From: Xylanibacter rodentium
GTDB lineage: Bacteria; Bacteroidota; Bacteroidia; Bacteroidales; Bacteroidaceae
NCBI RefSeq assembly: GCF_013166575.1
Contig: NZ_JABKKE010000001.1
Span: 310,001-374,000 of the forward strand
Direction: 5' to 3'
Length of the DNA stretch: 64,000 bases
In this document: positions 27,021 to 36,796 of the stretch, piece by piece
How the letters are laid out: every line of letters begins with the position of its first letter
How positions within the stretch are numbered: position 1 is the stretch's first letter
Made by a program: the position numbers and the translations under genes
The notes under the pieces: model-generated
Seen by the model: only the letters and a program-made list of their open reading frames with translations
Databases searched by the model: none
What the model was told of the DNA's origin: nothing

Positions 27021-28580
27021 TCAGTTTTTTATTACCGGTAACGATATTATGAAACGTGTACCCTTGCCGTATTCACTCTCTACATGAATCTCGCCTTTGT
27101 GAAGGTCAACAATCTTCTTCACATATGCCAGACCGAGTCCGAATCCTTTCACATCGTGCTGATTTCCGGTATGAACACGATAGAACTTATCGAAAACTTT
27201 CTTCAAATTGTCTTTCTTTATACCGATACCGGTGTCACGGATTGACAGATAGAGACGCTCATCGTCGTTCCATGTCTTCATATAGATATCAAGCGGCTTG
27301 TCCGGATTACGATACTTCACAGCATTGTCCATCAGGTTGAACACTACGTTCTGGAAGTGCATCTCATCCACATATATGGTAGAGTCAATAGCTTCGATGT
27401 CCGTAAAAATCTTTCCTCCTGTGTGTTCCACACGCAGTGCAAACGAGTTGGCTGTATTCTCCACAAGTTCATTCAAGTCAATTTCTTTTTTCTTGAACAC
27501 AGCCTTCTTGCGGTCGAACATCGACATCTGCAGTACCTTCTCCACCAAGAAGCGCAAACGTTTCGACTCATCATTGATCACCCCACCAAGGTGTTTCATC
27601 ATTGTCGGACTCTTCGTGACACTCTCGTCATTGAGCATCTGTGCGGCAAGCGATATGCTGGCAATAGGCGTCTTGAGTTCGTGTGTCATATTGTTTATAA
27701 AATCATTCTTTATCTCGGTATACCTTTTCTGACGGAATATCACTACTATTGTGAAAACGAATGTCACGAGAAGTACAAACGTGAATACCACCGAAGGTAT
27801 CATAAAGCGAATACTCGAGAATATATATCCGTTTATATCAGGAAAGTGTATACTAACCACACCCATCTTCGGCGACGGATCGTTACGGAAAAGCACCTGC
27901 GAATAGGTATGTTCGTCACCTTCTTCAGTATAGTCCGGACATCTGTATACCTCTCGACCGTCGGATGTTGCCACCGTAAGATGATAAGGTATGCTTATAC
28001 CGTTATTCAGCAGCTCGGCCCTGATATCCTGATCAAGCAACTTGAAGTTGACCCGTTCGTTAAGCGGTTTGTCACTTGCCGTGTACAGTATGTTATAGAC
28101 CACTTCGTCAAGCAACGCTTTCTGATAAACATAGCGGTTGCGTACTATCTCCTGCAACGATTTCGATGCCGCACTGATGGAGTTTTTGTCAGAGCGAAGA
28201 ATCATCGCCTTTGGAATGGTTGAAGGTTTGGTAGTGATGGTCTTCAACTGAAACGAAGAATAAACCGTACCGTCCTTTCCTGTTACCGAATACTGATGCG
28301 AATGCTGAATCACATCATTAAGTTTTCCCGAACGGCTCATCACTGAATCCTGACGGAATGCACGACGTTCTGTTTCATTAACGTCTTTTTCCAAATAGCG
28401 CAACGTCTCGTTCAGCTCCAGATTACGCGATGCCTGATAGAGACTGCGATTAACGGACTCGTCAAACTGTTCCTTCTTCATCTTTGCCATATCCTCGATA
28501 TACGAAAGCTGCAAGAAGAGAAGCCCGAGGAACGATAGTCCCATCACTATTGCTATTGTCCAAATCGTTGATTTCTTCAT
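27021..28580 (-). CDS. rprX: Sensor histidine kinase RprX
   Basis: 519 residues. A first membrane helix (TIWTIAIVMGLSFLGLLFLQ) and a second around 260-280 (PSVVFTFVLLVTFVFTIVVI) enclose a periplasmic sensor domain. The dimerisation domain contains the phospho-His in NNMTHELKTPIASIS. The ATPase domain has the N box (FNLMDNAVKY), G1 (DTGIGIK), F (KFYRV) and G2 (GFGLGLAYVK). A -7 box TATCTTTG ends only 5 nt before the ATG, so the mRNA may be leaderless. Confidence 0.95.
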   Translation of the reverse strand: MKKSTIWTIAIVMGLSFLGLLFLQLSYIEDMAKMKKEQFDESVNRSLYQASRNLELNETLRYLEKDVNETERRAFRQDSVMSRSGKLNDVIQHSHQYSVTGKDGTVYSSFQLKTITTKPSTIPKAMILRSDKNSISAASKSLQEIVRNRYVYQKALLDEVVYNILYTASDKPLNERVNFKLLDQDIRAELLNNGISIPYHLTVATSDGREVYRCPDYTEEGDEHTYSQVLFRNDPSPKMGVVSIHFPDINGYIFSSIRFMIPSVVFTFVLLVTFVFTIVVIFRQKRYTEIKNDFINNMTHELKTPIASISLAAQMLNDESVTKSPTMMKHLGGVINDESKRLRFLVEKVLQMSMFDRKKAVFKKKEIDLNELVENTANSFALRVEHTGGKIFTDIEAIDSTIYVDEMHFQNVVFNLMDNAVKYRNPDKPLDIYMKTWNDDERLYLSIRDTGIGIKKDNLKKVFDKFYRVHTGNQHDVKGFGLGLAYVKKIVDLHKGEIHVESEYGKGTRFIISLPVIKN

Positions 28581-28910
28581 GGTTGCAAAGATAATGTGAT
28601 ATATTATATAAACAAAATATTTAGTTAATCTATTTTGTTAAATTTACCCATGTTAACCAAAATATTACGATATAATTACATATATACAATTACATTACCT
28701 TATTCTTAACAAACCTTATTCCGAAAACACCCGAATGTCATCAGCTACAGAACAATCATCCTGCTGTCGAAACAGAAAATGCCACATCACAAATCTTTGC
28801 CTGTCGGGAAAAGCACGGCTTTCCTGCCGTTCTCATGTCCTCGTCAGAACCGTGACATCCGGCAACGGCACTGCACCGCAACCACCATAAAGACATGCAG
28901 TGAACGTGAA
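28581..28910. other. Intergenic region with no visible gene
   Basis: Beyond the rprX promoter this stretch is AT-rich and then holds about 150 bp of higher GC content (near 28740-28890) without a credible reading frame. Nothing else is recognised before the tandem array. Confidence 0.5.
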
Positions 28911-29020
28911 GTCATTGACTTTAGACAGTAAAATCATTAACTTTACACAATAATATCATTAACTTTACACAGTAATATCATTAACTTTACACAGTAATAT
29001 CATTAACTTTACACAGTAAT
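28911..29020. repeat. 22-bp tandem array, five units (array D)
   Basis: Five head-to-tail units: a diverged first copy (28911-28932), a one-base variant (28933-28954) and three identical units of the form ATCATTAACTTTACACAGTAAT (28955-29020 in two 22-bp steps plus one). There are no spacers between units, so it is not a CRISPR array. The period equals that of the degenerate arrays elsewhere in the window. Confidence 0.95.
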
Positions 29021-29243
29021 CTTAATAACATCTTTTTACGGCAGCAGCCTTGCAGATGTCCGATAAGACACGACTTAAAAGCCGGTTAGTCCGGAATTAC
29101 ATTGGTTCACACTTGAGAGTGCTGCTCAAAGCTGATTAACATCAAATTACACCACCGCGTAGGCAGAGGGTGCTGCTGAGAACTCCCTCTACCTACAGCG
29201 GTATAGATTTTCCTTTTGCTACAGCCCCCGAAAACTCCGGCAT

Positions 29244-29372
29244 CTACTTCTTGGGCTTCATCTTGAAATTGTAGACCACGCTTAGCATAATATAACGGCT
29301 AAGACGCTCCGTTCTGTTTATTACATACCCTTTCTCTAAGTTTACAGAAGATTGCGTGGAATATGAATAACT
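29244..29372 (-). pseudogene. 3' remnant of an outer-membrane beta-barrel protein gene
   Basis: The reverse strand encodes SYSYSTQSSVNLEKG, then YVINRTERLSRYIMLSVVYNF and a KMKPKK end before a stop at 29244. A closing strand with alternating hydrophobic residues ending VVYNF and a short basic tail is typical of the last strand of TonB-linked outer-membrane beta-barrel proteins. No start or upstream barrel is present; only about 43 codons remain. The rest must have been lost by deletion. Confidence 0.55.
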
Positions 29373-29420
29373 AAAAAAAAGAAACAGGAATGAAGTGTCA
29401 TGTAATCCTCTTCCTGTTTC
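29372..29420 (-). terminator. Terminator of the fusA2 gene
   Basis: On the reverse strand GAAACAGGAAGAGG pairs with CATTCCTGTTTC, followed by a run of eight T. It lies about 50 bp past the fusA2 stop. Confidence 0.85.
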
Positions 29421-29471
29421 TCTTTATACTAATTATATTTCCTTTATATCAATATGCAAAGAGTCTTTTCC

Positions 29472-31628
29472 TTAATCCTCTTCGCCATCGGCCTCGTGCT
29501 CCTTGATAAGCTGCTGCTGTATATCGTTGGGCACAAGTTCGTAGCTGGCAAACTTTGTTGTGAACGAAGCACGGCCTCCGGTGATTGAGCTGAGTGCAAT
29601 ACTGTAATTGGACAGTTCCTTCAGCGGAATCTTGGCCTGAAGTTTCTGATAACCGGCCTCGCTGTCCATACCCATGATGAGTGCACGCCGGCCCTGCAGA
29701 TCGCTCATAACGTCGCCCATAAAATCAGCAGGCACATATACCTCGAGGTCATAGATAGGCTCGAGAATCTTCGGTCCGGCCTCCTTGAACGCAGCCGAAA
29801 ACGCATTGCGTGCAGCGAGCATAAATGAAAGTTCGTTGGAATCTACAGGGTGCATCTTTCCGTCATATACTATCACACGAACGTCACGGGCATAGCTGCC
29901 TGTGAGCGGACCGCGCTCCATACGCTCCATCACACCTTTCAATATGGCCGGCATAAAGCGTGCATCGATAGCACCTCCCACCACAGAGTTGATGAATACG
30001 AGTTTGCCACCCCATTCCAAGTCTATCTCTTCCTTGCCCTTGATGTTCATACGGTACTCCTGACCGCCGAACTTGAACACCGTCGGGTCGGGCATTCCTT
30101 CTGCATACGGCTCCACAATGAGATGAACTTCGCCAAACTGCCCGGCACCACCCGACTGTTTCTTATGACGATAGTCTGCCCGTGCAGACTTGGTCAGTGT
30201 CTCACGATACGGTATCTTAGGCTCTTCAAACTTCACCTGTATCTTCTCGTTGTTCTCCATACGCCACTTCAACGTTCGCAGATGGAACTCGCCCTGACCA
30301 TGAATTATAATCTGACGCAACTCCTTGCTTTGCTCAACCACCCACGTCGGGTCTTCCTGGCGCATCTTTATCAGTGCCGCCATCATCTTCTCCGTATCGG
30401 CCTCATTGACAGCCTTGATGGCACGTGAGAACTTGGAATTGGGGTATTTGATAAAATCAAACCGGTTTTCACAGTCTTTGCCGTTGAGTGTATTGCCAGT
30501 CTTCACGTCTTTCAACTTCACGGCACAACCTATATCCCCCGCGTTCAGACGCTCCACTGGCTGGCGATTTGCTCCTGCACATACATAGATCTGTCCAAGG
30601 CGTTCTTTCGAACCTCGGTCAGAATTGGTAAGTTCGTCACCGGTCTTCACACTTCCGCTCATTACCTTGAAGTAGCAGACCTCACCGATATGCGGTTCAA
30701 CTCCTGTCTTGAAGAAATACAACGATGTAGGTCCGTCGGCAGTAACTGTGATTTCCTCACCGCGTGTATTGTGCACCTTAGGCATCTCGTCAACGAACGG
30801 CACCACATTTCCGAGGAACTCCATCAACCGGCGCACACCCATATCCTTGCCTGCACACACACAGAACACCGGGAATATGCTACGCGTGACGAGTCCCTTG
30901 CGTATTCCCTCGCGCATCTCGTCCTCGGTCAGTTTCTCCTCCTCGAAAAACTTCTCCATAAGAGTCTCGTCGTTCTCGGCTGCAGCTTCCACGAGTGCCT
31001 TGTGCATTTCCATGGCACGGTCCATCTCCTCTGCGGGGATATCCTCTATTGTAGGGGCACCGCCATCCGGGCCCCACGAATACTTCTTCATCAAAAGCAC
31101 GTCAATTAGAGCGTTGAATCCGGGTCCCTCATTCAGCGGATATTGCACCGGCACCACCTTCGGGCCGTAAATCTCCGTCAGTCGTTCCAGTACATTGTGA
31201 TAGTCACATTTGTCGGAATCAAGCTGGTTGACAAGGAATATCACGGGCTTTTTCAGTTTTTCAGTATAGCGGAAATGGTTCTGAGTGCCTACCTCCGGGC
31301 CATACTGTCCGTTCAACAGAAGTACTGCCGTGTCTGTAACGTTTAGAGCTGTCATGGCCGCACCCACAAAATCATCCGAACCCGGACAGTCAATAATATT
31401 CAGTTTCTTGTTGTTCCACTCCACATGATATACGGTGGAGAAAACAGAATATCCGTATTCCTGCTCTACGGGGAAATAGTCACTCACGGTATTTTTTGCC
31501 GTGATACGTCCGCGACGTTGTATGATACCTGCCTCGTAGAGCAATGATTCCGTGAGGGTGGTCTTACCCGAACCGTCGTTGCCAAGCAACGCTATGTTCT
31601 TAATCTCGTTTGTCTGATATACTTTCAT
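29472..31628 (-). CDS. fusA2: Elongation factor G2 (FusA2), variant translocase
   Basis: 718 residues with the EF-G domain order (G, II, III, IV, V). The P-loop GNDGSGKTT (16-24) is intact, but the switch II motif, DTPGH in EF-G, reads DCPGS (80-84), so the catalytic His is replaced by Ser. The NKxD motif is NQLD (134-137), and the switch I RGITI signature is missing (EYGYSV). This matches EF-G2 of Bacteroides thetaiotaomicron, reported to support translocation without GTP hydrolysis and to be needed during carbon limitation. It is distinct from ribosome-protection proteins of the TetM type. It is divergent from hemW. Confidence 0.9.
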   Translation of the reverse strand: MKVYQTNEIKNIALLGNDGSGKTTLTESLLYEAGIIQRRGRITAKNTVSDYFPVEQEYGYSVFSTVYHVEWNNKKLNIIDCPGSDDFVGAAMTALNVTDTAVLLLNGQYGPEVGTQNHFRYTEKLKKPVIFLVNQLDSDKCDYHNVLERLTEIYGPKVVPVQYPLNEGPGFNALIDVLLMKKYSWGPDGGAPTIEDIPAEEMDRAMEMHKALVEAAAENDETLMEKFFEEEKLTEDEMREGIRKGLVTRSIFPVFCVCAGKDMGVRRLMEFLGNVVPFVDEMPKVHNTRGEEITVTADGPTSLYFFKTGVEPHIGEVCYFKVMSGSVKTGDELTNSDRGSKERLGQIYVCAGANRQPVERLNAGDIGCAVKLKDVKTGNTLNGKDCENRFDFIKYPNSKFSRAIKAVNEADTEKMMAALIKMRQEDPTWVVEQSKELRQIIIHGQGEFHLRTLKWRMENNEKIQVKFEEPKIPYRETLTKSARADYRHKKQSGGAGQFGEVHLIVEPYAEGMPDPTVFKFGGQEYRMNIKGKEEIDLEWGGKLVFINSVVGGAIDARFMPAILKGVMERMERGPLTGSYARDVRVIVYDGKMHPVDSNELSFMLAARNAFSAAFKEAGPKILEPIYDLEVYVPADFMGDVMSDLQGRRALIMGMDSEAGYQKLQAKIPLKELSNYSIALSSITGGRASFTTKFASYELVPNDIQQQLIKEHEADGEED

Positions 31629-31774
31629 ATCGTCAGTAGATTTAAGTTGATACTAATTGGTCATGTTATTCTCGGCCTCTAAATTATTAATTTTATCTGA
31701 GAAAAGCAAAATATTAAAGCATCAATACAACCTTTGTTAAACAATATTAGTATTTTTGCATTAAAATTCATAAT

Positions 31775-32890
31775 ATGGCAGGACTATACATACATATCCC
31801 TTTCTGTGCAAGCCGATGCATATACTGCGGTTTTTATTCCACTACGCGCCACTCGATGCGCCGTAAATATATAGAAACCCTTTGCCGCGAGATAGCCATG
31901 CGCCACGACTATCTTCACGAACCTATACATACTATATATATAGGTGGAGGTACTCCGAGCCTGCTCGACGAAGAACAGCTCACACTGCTTTTCACAAATA
32001 TCGACTATACTGCGGCCACAGAGATAACGATAGAATGCAACCCCGACGACATAACACCTCAATATGCGTCAATGATAAACCGTCTTCCGATAAACCGAGT
32101 GAGCATGGGAGCACAGACTTTCAACGACAGCAGGCTGCGTTTCATCCGTCGCAGACACAGTTCCAACGACATTGAACTGGCTGTAAAACTGCTTCGCGAT
32201 GCAGGAACAGCCAACATAAGCATAGACCTTATGTACAGTTTTCCTGGAGAAACGATGGACGAGTGGCAAAACGATATCGACCATGCACTCGCTCTCGGAG
32301 TGGAACATCTCTCGGCATACAGTCTGATGTTTGAGGAAAACACCCCACTCCACCTCATGCTCACCGAAGGAAGAATAAAAGAGACAGAAGAGGAACTGAG
32401 CGCCGCGATGTACTACGCACTTATCGACCGGCTCACATCAGCCGGCTACGAACATTATGAGATAAGCAACTTCGCGCTATCCGGCTACCGCTCACAACAC
32501 AACAGCAGCTACTGGAATGCCACACCATATATGGGTATCGGTGCCGCTGCACACTCATTCGACATAACAAGCCGCCAATGGAACGTACCGGATATCGACA
32601 GCTATATGGCTGCCGTCAGCCGTGGCGAACTGCCAATGGAACATGAAGAGCTCGACATGGACACACGTTATAACGACACGGTGATGCTCCGTCTGCGCAC
32701 ATGCGAGGGCATCAATCTGAATGCTCTCGCCGACGACTTCGGAAATAAATACCGCAATGCCTGCCTCAATTCTGCCCGACGATACATTGACGACGGCATG
32801 TTGAAACATACCGACGACGGTCGGTTGCGCCTGACGCGCCGAGGTCTTTTTGTAAGCGACATGATAATGAGTGACATGATGATGGTATAA
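31775..32890 (+). CDS. hemW: HemW-type radical SAM protein (coproporphyrinogen III oxidase-like)
   Basis: 371 residues. The radical SAM cluster is FCASRCIYCGFY (CX3CX2C) close to the N-terminus, followed by IYIGGGTPSLL and RVSMGAQTFND, which are signatures of the HemN/HemW family. The N-terminal extension of true HemN is missing, so the heme chaperone HemW is the better call. A Bacteroidota promoter (TATTTTTGC near 31750) lies just upstream. A GC-rich hairpin follows at 32899. Confidence 0.9.
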   Translation: MAGLYIHIPFCASRCIYCGFYSTTRHSMRRKYIETLCREIAMRHDYLHEPIHTIYIGGGTPSLLDEEQLTLLFTNIDYTAATEITIECNPDDITPQYASMINRLPINRVSMGAQTFNDSRLRFIRRRHSSNDIELAVKLLRDAGTANISIDLMYSFPGETMDEWQNDIDHALALGVEHLSAYSLMFEENTPLHLMLTEGRIKETEEELSAAMYYALIDRLTSAGYEHYEISNFALSGYRSQHNSSYWNATPYMGIGAAAHSFDITSRQWNVPDIDSYMAAVSRGELPMEHEELDMDTRYNDTVMLRLRTCEGINLNALADDFGNKYRNACLNSARRYIDDGMLKHTDDGRLRLTRRGLFVSDMIMSDMMMV

Positions 32891-32898
32891 ACAAAAGT

Positions 32899-32932
32899 AA
32901 CGCGCCGCAATCACTATGATTACGGCGCGTTT
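32899..32932. terminator. Bidirectional hairpin between hemW and rplT
   Basis: ACGCGCCG pairs with CGGCGCGT and A/T residues flank both ends. It separates the convergent hemW and thrS-infC-rpmI-rplT transcripts. Confidence 0.8.
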
Positions 32933-32956
32933 GTCTGTATCTATTCTGACGGATTT

Positions 32957-33301
32957 TTACTTTACCTTCTCTACAATAGCCTTGAAAGCCTCAGGATTGT
33001 TTACAGCGAGATCGGCAAGAACCTTGCGGTTAATCTCAATACCGGCCTTGCTCAAAGCACCCATAAGTGCAGAATAGCTCATACCTTCCAAACGTGCAGC
33101 GGCATTGATACGCTGAATCCACAGTGAACGGAAGTTGCGCTTCTTGGCACGACGGTCACGATATGCATATGTAAGGCCTTTCTCCCAAGTGTTCTTGGCT
33201 ACTGTCCAAACATTCTTGCGGGCACCGAAGTAACCGCGTGTAAGCTTTAAAATTCTCTTTCTCTTTGCTCTTGAAGCAACATGATTGACTGATCTTGGCA
33301 T
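32957..33301 (-). CDS. rplT: 50S ribosomal protein L20
   Basis: 114 residues starting [20 protein letters not shown]. The conserved [20 protein letters not shown] and the C-terminal globular part are present. L20 binds 23S rRNA early in assembly. It is the last gene of thrS-infC-rpmI-rplT and lies 35 bp after rpmI. Confidence 0.98.
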   Translation of the reverse strand: MPRSVNHVASRAKRKRILKLTRGYFGARKNVWTVAKNTWEKGLTYAYRDRRAKKRNFRSLWIQRINAAARLEGMSYSALMGALSKAGIEINRKVLADLAVNNPEAFKAIVEKVK

Positions 33302-33336
33302 AGTTTCTTCTTACTTTAAATGTTTGACAATGGTAA

Positions 33337-33534
33337 TTAACGGAGACACAACAAATCACGAACCTGCCTCACATCACTGTGGTCTACCATAGTCTGGTGC
33401 AACAAGTTGCGCTTCTGTTTCTTTGTTTTCTTAGTCAGAATGTGATTGTGGTAAGCATGATGTCTCTTAATCTTACCTGTACCGGTGAAACGGAATCTCT
33501 TCTTTGCGCCGGAATTTGTCTTTACTTTTGGCAT
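33337..33534 (-). CDS. rpmI: 50S ribosomal protein L35
   Basis: 65 residues, [20 protein letters not shown], then [20 protein letters not shown] and an acidic-free basic end. Size and sequence match L35 of Bacteroidota. It stands between infC and rplT in the standard order. Confidence 0.98.
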   Translation of the reverse strand: MPKVKTNSGAKKRFRFTGTGKIKRHHAYHNHILTKKTKKQKRNLLHQTMVDHSDVRQVRDLLCLR

Positions 33535-33613
33535 TGTTTTAATGTTTTAATTAATTATTATTATTAATTGTGGCAACGCATATACCGGGCGTTACGCACT
33601 TTTCATTCATTGT

Positions 33614-34306
33614 TTATTCTTGATTCTTCAACTTCTCCAAGGCATCGGCACTAATCTTTGCATTTGCAAACATACCACCGTTTGCCGGTATCTTCGCTTC
33701 TGCTTCGGGCTGCTGTATCCTTGCGTCCTTGCTTTCCGCAACTTTCTTCTCACGGTCCATAGCCTGCTGGCTCTTCTTAGCCACTCCGGCTTTCTTGGGA
33801 GCGAGATAGATAAACATTTTCTTTCCCTCAAGCGACGGCATCGACTCAACCTTGCCATATTCCTCCAAATCGTTGGCAAAACGCAACAGCAGCACCTCAC
33901 CCTGCTCTTTGAAAAGGATGGAGCGTCCGCGGAAGAACACGTATGCACGCACCTTGTTACCATCCTCGAGAAACTCCTTGGCATGCTTCAGTTTAAACTG
34001 ATAATCATGCTCATCGGTCTGCGGGCCGAATCTGATTTCTTTCACCTCTACTTTCACCTGCTTGGCTTTCATCTCCTTGGCACGTTTCTTCTGCTGATAG
34101 AGGAACTTCGAATAGTCGATGATACGACAAACAGGCGGATTGGCATTGGGAGATATTTCGACAAGGTCAACACCCTGCTCACGGGCCATATCCAAAGCCT
34201 GACGTGTGGGAACTACAGTCGATCCGCTATCTCCTACGATGCGGACTTCACGTACTCGTATCTGTTCATTGACACGATACTGATTCTTTATTTTGTCATT
34301 CTTCAT
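33614..34306 (-). CDS. infC: Translation initiation factor IF-3
   Basis: 230 residues starting at ATG 34306. The N-domain begins [20 protein letters not shown] and continues to [19 protein letters not shown]; the C-domain includes [22 protein letters not shown]-terminal extension of some 40 residues ([20 protein letters not shown] onwards) is longer than in enterobacteria and common in Bacteroidota. A separate TACCTTTGC promoter on the reverse strand near 34340 suggests infC-rpmI-rplT can be transcribed without thrS. Confidence 0.96.
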   Translation of the reverse strand: MKNDKIKNQYRVNEQIRVREVRIVGDSGSTVVPTRQALDMAREQGVDLVEISPNANPPVCRIIDYSKFLYQQKKRAKEMKAKQVKVEVKEIRFGPQTDEHDYQFKLKHAKEFLEDGNKVRAYVFFRGRSILFKEQGEVLLLRFANDLEEYGKVESMPSLEGKKMFIYLAPKKAGVAKKSQQAMDREKKVAESKDARIQQPEAEAKIPANGGMFANAKISADALEKLKNQE

Positions 34307-34621
34307 TCAACTATTTTATAGAAATCGGATGCAAAGGTACGACAATTCAGACAATTAACAAAATATTTTTTCTGTTTTTTTACCTGAATTATGCTCGTTG
34401 GTCAAATAAATATCACGTAAATTTTCATCCCATCATCATCCTTTCTCGTTTCCTATTGTCAATTAGGAACAAAACAACTACGCATGTCCATCTTTGCCGA
34501 CCGAAACATTATCGAAATTATGCTGAATGACGGACAACGAAAAAACATAAAAAACGGAGAAGCAAGCCATAAACAAGACTTTCTTCTCCGCTCTTATTAT
34601 ATCGATATGTTTATTCTTATC
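34307..34621. other. Intergenic region with infC promoter and thrS terminator
   Basis: This 315-bp gap contains a reverse-strand TACCTTTGC box near 34340 and a hairpin with a U-tract at 34549-34591. No gene is seen. Confidence 0.6.
34549..34591 (-). terminator. Terminator after thrS
   Basis: On the reverse strand GCGGAGAAG pairs with CTTCTCCGT and is followed by a run of T. It lies about 30 bp past the thrS stop. Confidence 0.75.
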
Positions 34622-36589
34622 TTACTCCGGACGTATGTCGGTGGCTTTCAGTTGTTCAGCCACTTCACCGTTAATCTTGGCAGCGAACTCGGCTATTGTC
34701 ATCACACCGCGTTCCTCCGAGCCTTGCTTGCGCACACTGACAGTAGCATCGGCCTGCTCTTTCTCGCCTACAATGACCATATAAGGTATACGCTTCAGCT
34801 CGTTGTCGCGCACCTTACGGCCAATCTTCTCGTTACGCTTGTCAACCGTTGCACGCACTCCGGCCCTGTCAAGCTCGGAAGCCACACGGGCCGCATAGTC
34901 ATTAAACTTCTCAGATATTGGCAGGATGGCAACCTGGTCCGGCGTGAGCCACAAGGGGAAATGACCGGCTGTGTGCTCGATAAGCACAGCACAGAAACGC
35001 TCCATCGAACCGAACGGCGCACGGTGAATCATCACCGGAGTCTTCTTCTGGTTGTCCTCGTCCGTATACTCCAGTTTGAAACGCTGCGGGAGATTGTAAT
35101 CCACCTGAATCGTACCCAACTGCCAACGGCGGCCAATAGCATCTTTCACCATGAAGTCGAGCTTGGGACCATAGAAAGCAGCCTCGCCATACTCAACCTT
35201 AGCCTTCAAGCCTTTCTCCTGACAAGCCTCGATAATGGCCTGCTCTGCAGAAGCCCAAACCTCGTCGCTTCCGATATACTTCTCGTGGTCTTCAGGATCG
35301 CGTAGCGAAATCTGCACCTCTACATTATCGTCGGAGAAGTTAAACGTTGAGAACACCGTCTGAATGATGTCCATCACACGCAAAAACTCACTCTTCACCT
35401 GATCGGGACGACAGAATATATGAGCATCGTCCTGAGTGAACGAGCGCACACGTGTAAGTCCGTGAAGCTCACCGCTCTGCTCGTAGCGATATACCGTTCC
35501 AAACTCTGCGATGCGCAACGGCAGATCCTTGTACGAACGCGGCTTCCAGGCGAACACCTCACAGTGATGAGGACAGTTCATCGGCTTGAGCATATATTCC
35601 TCGCCCTCTTCCGGAGTATGTATCGGCTGAAACGAATCCTTGCCATAATGTGCATAGTGACCGCTGGTAACATAGAGATTCTTCGAACCTATGTGCGGTG
35701 TTATCACCTCCTGATATCCGTAACGCTTCTGTATCTTTCGCAGCATATCCTGCAGGCGCAGACGCAACTCGGTGCCTTTTGGAAGCCAAATGGGCAGCCC
35801 CTTACCGACACGCTCGGAGAACATGAACAGTTCCATCTCCTTGCCTATCTTACGGTGGTCACGCTTCTTGGCCTCCTCTATCATCACGAGATACTCGTCA
35901 AGCATTTTCTTCTTTGGGAACGTGATGCCGTATAGACGCTGCATCTGCTCACGCGTAGCGTCACCACGCCAGAATGCTCCTGCAACGCTTGTCAGCTTGA
36001 CAGCCTTGATAGCACCGGTATTCATAAGATGCGGACCACGGCAAAGGTCGGTAAAGGCTCCCTGAGTATAAGTGGTTATTGTGCCGTCCTCAAGATCCTG
36101 CTCGATGTGCTCACACTTATATGTCTGTCCGGCAGCGCCAAACTCGGCAAGCGCATCGGCCTTGGCCACTTCCTTACGCACTACGGGCTCCTTCTTTCCG
36201 GCCAGTTCTTTCATCTTGGCCTCAATCTTCGGGAAGTCGGATTCCTTGATCGACTCGCCGTCCTTCAACAATACGTCATAGAAGAATCCGTTCTCGATAG
36301 CCGGTCCGAATCCGAACTGTATGCCAGGATAGAGTTCCTGCAGCGCCTCGGCAAGCAAGTGGGCCGAGGTGTGCCAAAAAGCATGACGGCCTTCATCGTC
36401 GTCCCACTTGTAGAGTGCGATACTCGAGTCCTCTGTTATCGGACGATTAAGTTCTACTGTCTCACCATTCACTCCGCAAGCCAATACGTCGCGTGCCAAA
36501 GCCGGTGATATGCTTTCGGCGATCTGCAATCCCGTTACGCCCTGCTCATACGAGCGAACAGAACCGTCAGGAAATTTAATGTCAATCAT
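34622..36589 (-). CDS. thrS: Threonine-tRNA ligase
   Basis: 655 residues from ATG 36589 ([20 protein letters not shown]); an ATG at 36625 adds twelve residues not conserved in the family. The chain holds the N-terminal TGS and editing domains, the class II core with the CPHHCEVF zinc-binding region and [20 protein letters not shown] (motif 2), then motif 3 (APFGSMERF) and the anticodon domain. It is followed by infC, rpmI and rplT in the conserved order. Length is standard for ThrS. Confidence 0.97.
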   Translation of the reverse strand: MIDIKFPDGSVRSYEQGVTGLQIAESISPALARDVLACGVNGETVELNRPITEDSSIALYKWDDDEGRHAFWHTSAHLLAEALQELYPGIQFGFGPAIENGFFYDVLLKDGESIKESDFPKIEAKMKELAGKKEPVVRKEVAKADALAEFGAAGQTYKCEHIEQDLEDGTITTYTQGAFTDLCRGPHLMNTGAIKAVKLTSVAGAFWRGDATREQMQRLYGITFPKKKMLDEYLVMIEEAKKRDHRKIGKEMELFMFSERVGKGLPIWLPKGTELRLRLQDMLRKIQKRYGYQEVITPHIGSKNLYVTSGHYAHYGKDSFQPIHTPEEGEEYMLKPMNCPHHCEVFAWKPRSYKDLPLRIAEFGTVYRYEQSGELHGLTRVRSFTQDDAHIFCRPDQVKSEFLRVMDIIQTVFSTFNFSDDNVEVQISLRDPEDHEKYIGSDEVWASAEQAIIEACQEKGLKAKVEYGEAAFYGPKLDFMVKDAIGRRWQLGTIQVDYNLPQRFKLEYTDEDNQKKTPVMIHRAPFGSMERFCAVLIEHTAGHFPLWLTPDQVAILPISEKFNDYAARVASELDRAGVRATVDKRNEKIGRKVRDNELKRIPYMVIVGEKEQADATVSVRKQGSEERGVMTIAEFAAKINGEVAEQLKATDIRPE

Positions 36590-36714
36590 ATCTACAATAT
36601 ATGTTTTAGTTTTAATCAGTGGCAAAGTTAACTATTTTTCCCAAAACAAGTGCATTTTCACTATGTTTTTTATTCGTTGGCCCTCATTTGGCAAGCCTTG
36701 TCAATATAGCAAGA

Positions 36715-36780
36715 AACGTTTTCGTCAAGCCGGATGAGCAAAGTGAAACTTGTTTCAACTCTGCCATGACGAGAAAACGC
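36715..36780 (+). repeat. Dispersed palindromic element
   Basis: Single copy: AACGTTTTCGTCAAGCC, AAGTGAAACTTGTTTCA, CTCTGCCATGACGAGAAAACGC. It lies between the thrS start and the 201-residue secreted protein. Confidence 0.85.
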
Positions 36781-36796
36781 AGGATAAAAATCCGAA

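Noticed and set aside
28911-29020. CRISPR array
   Set aside because: The 22-bp units are contiguous with no spacers and there are no cas genes.
29472-31628. TetM-type ribosome protection gene
   Set aside because: The lack of the catalytic His and the motif changes fit EF-G2, not a resistance gene.
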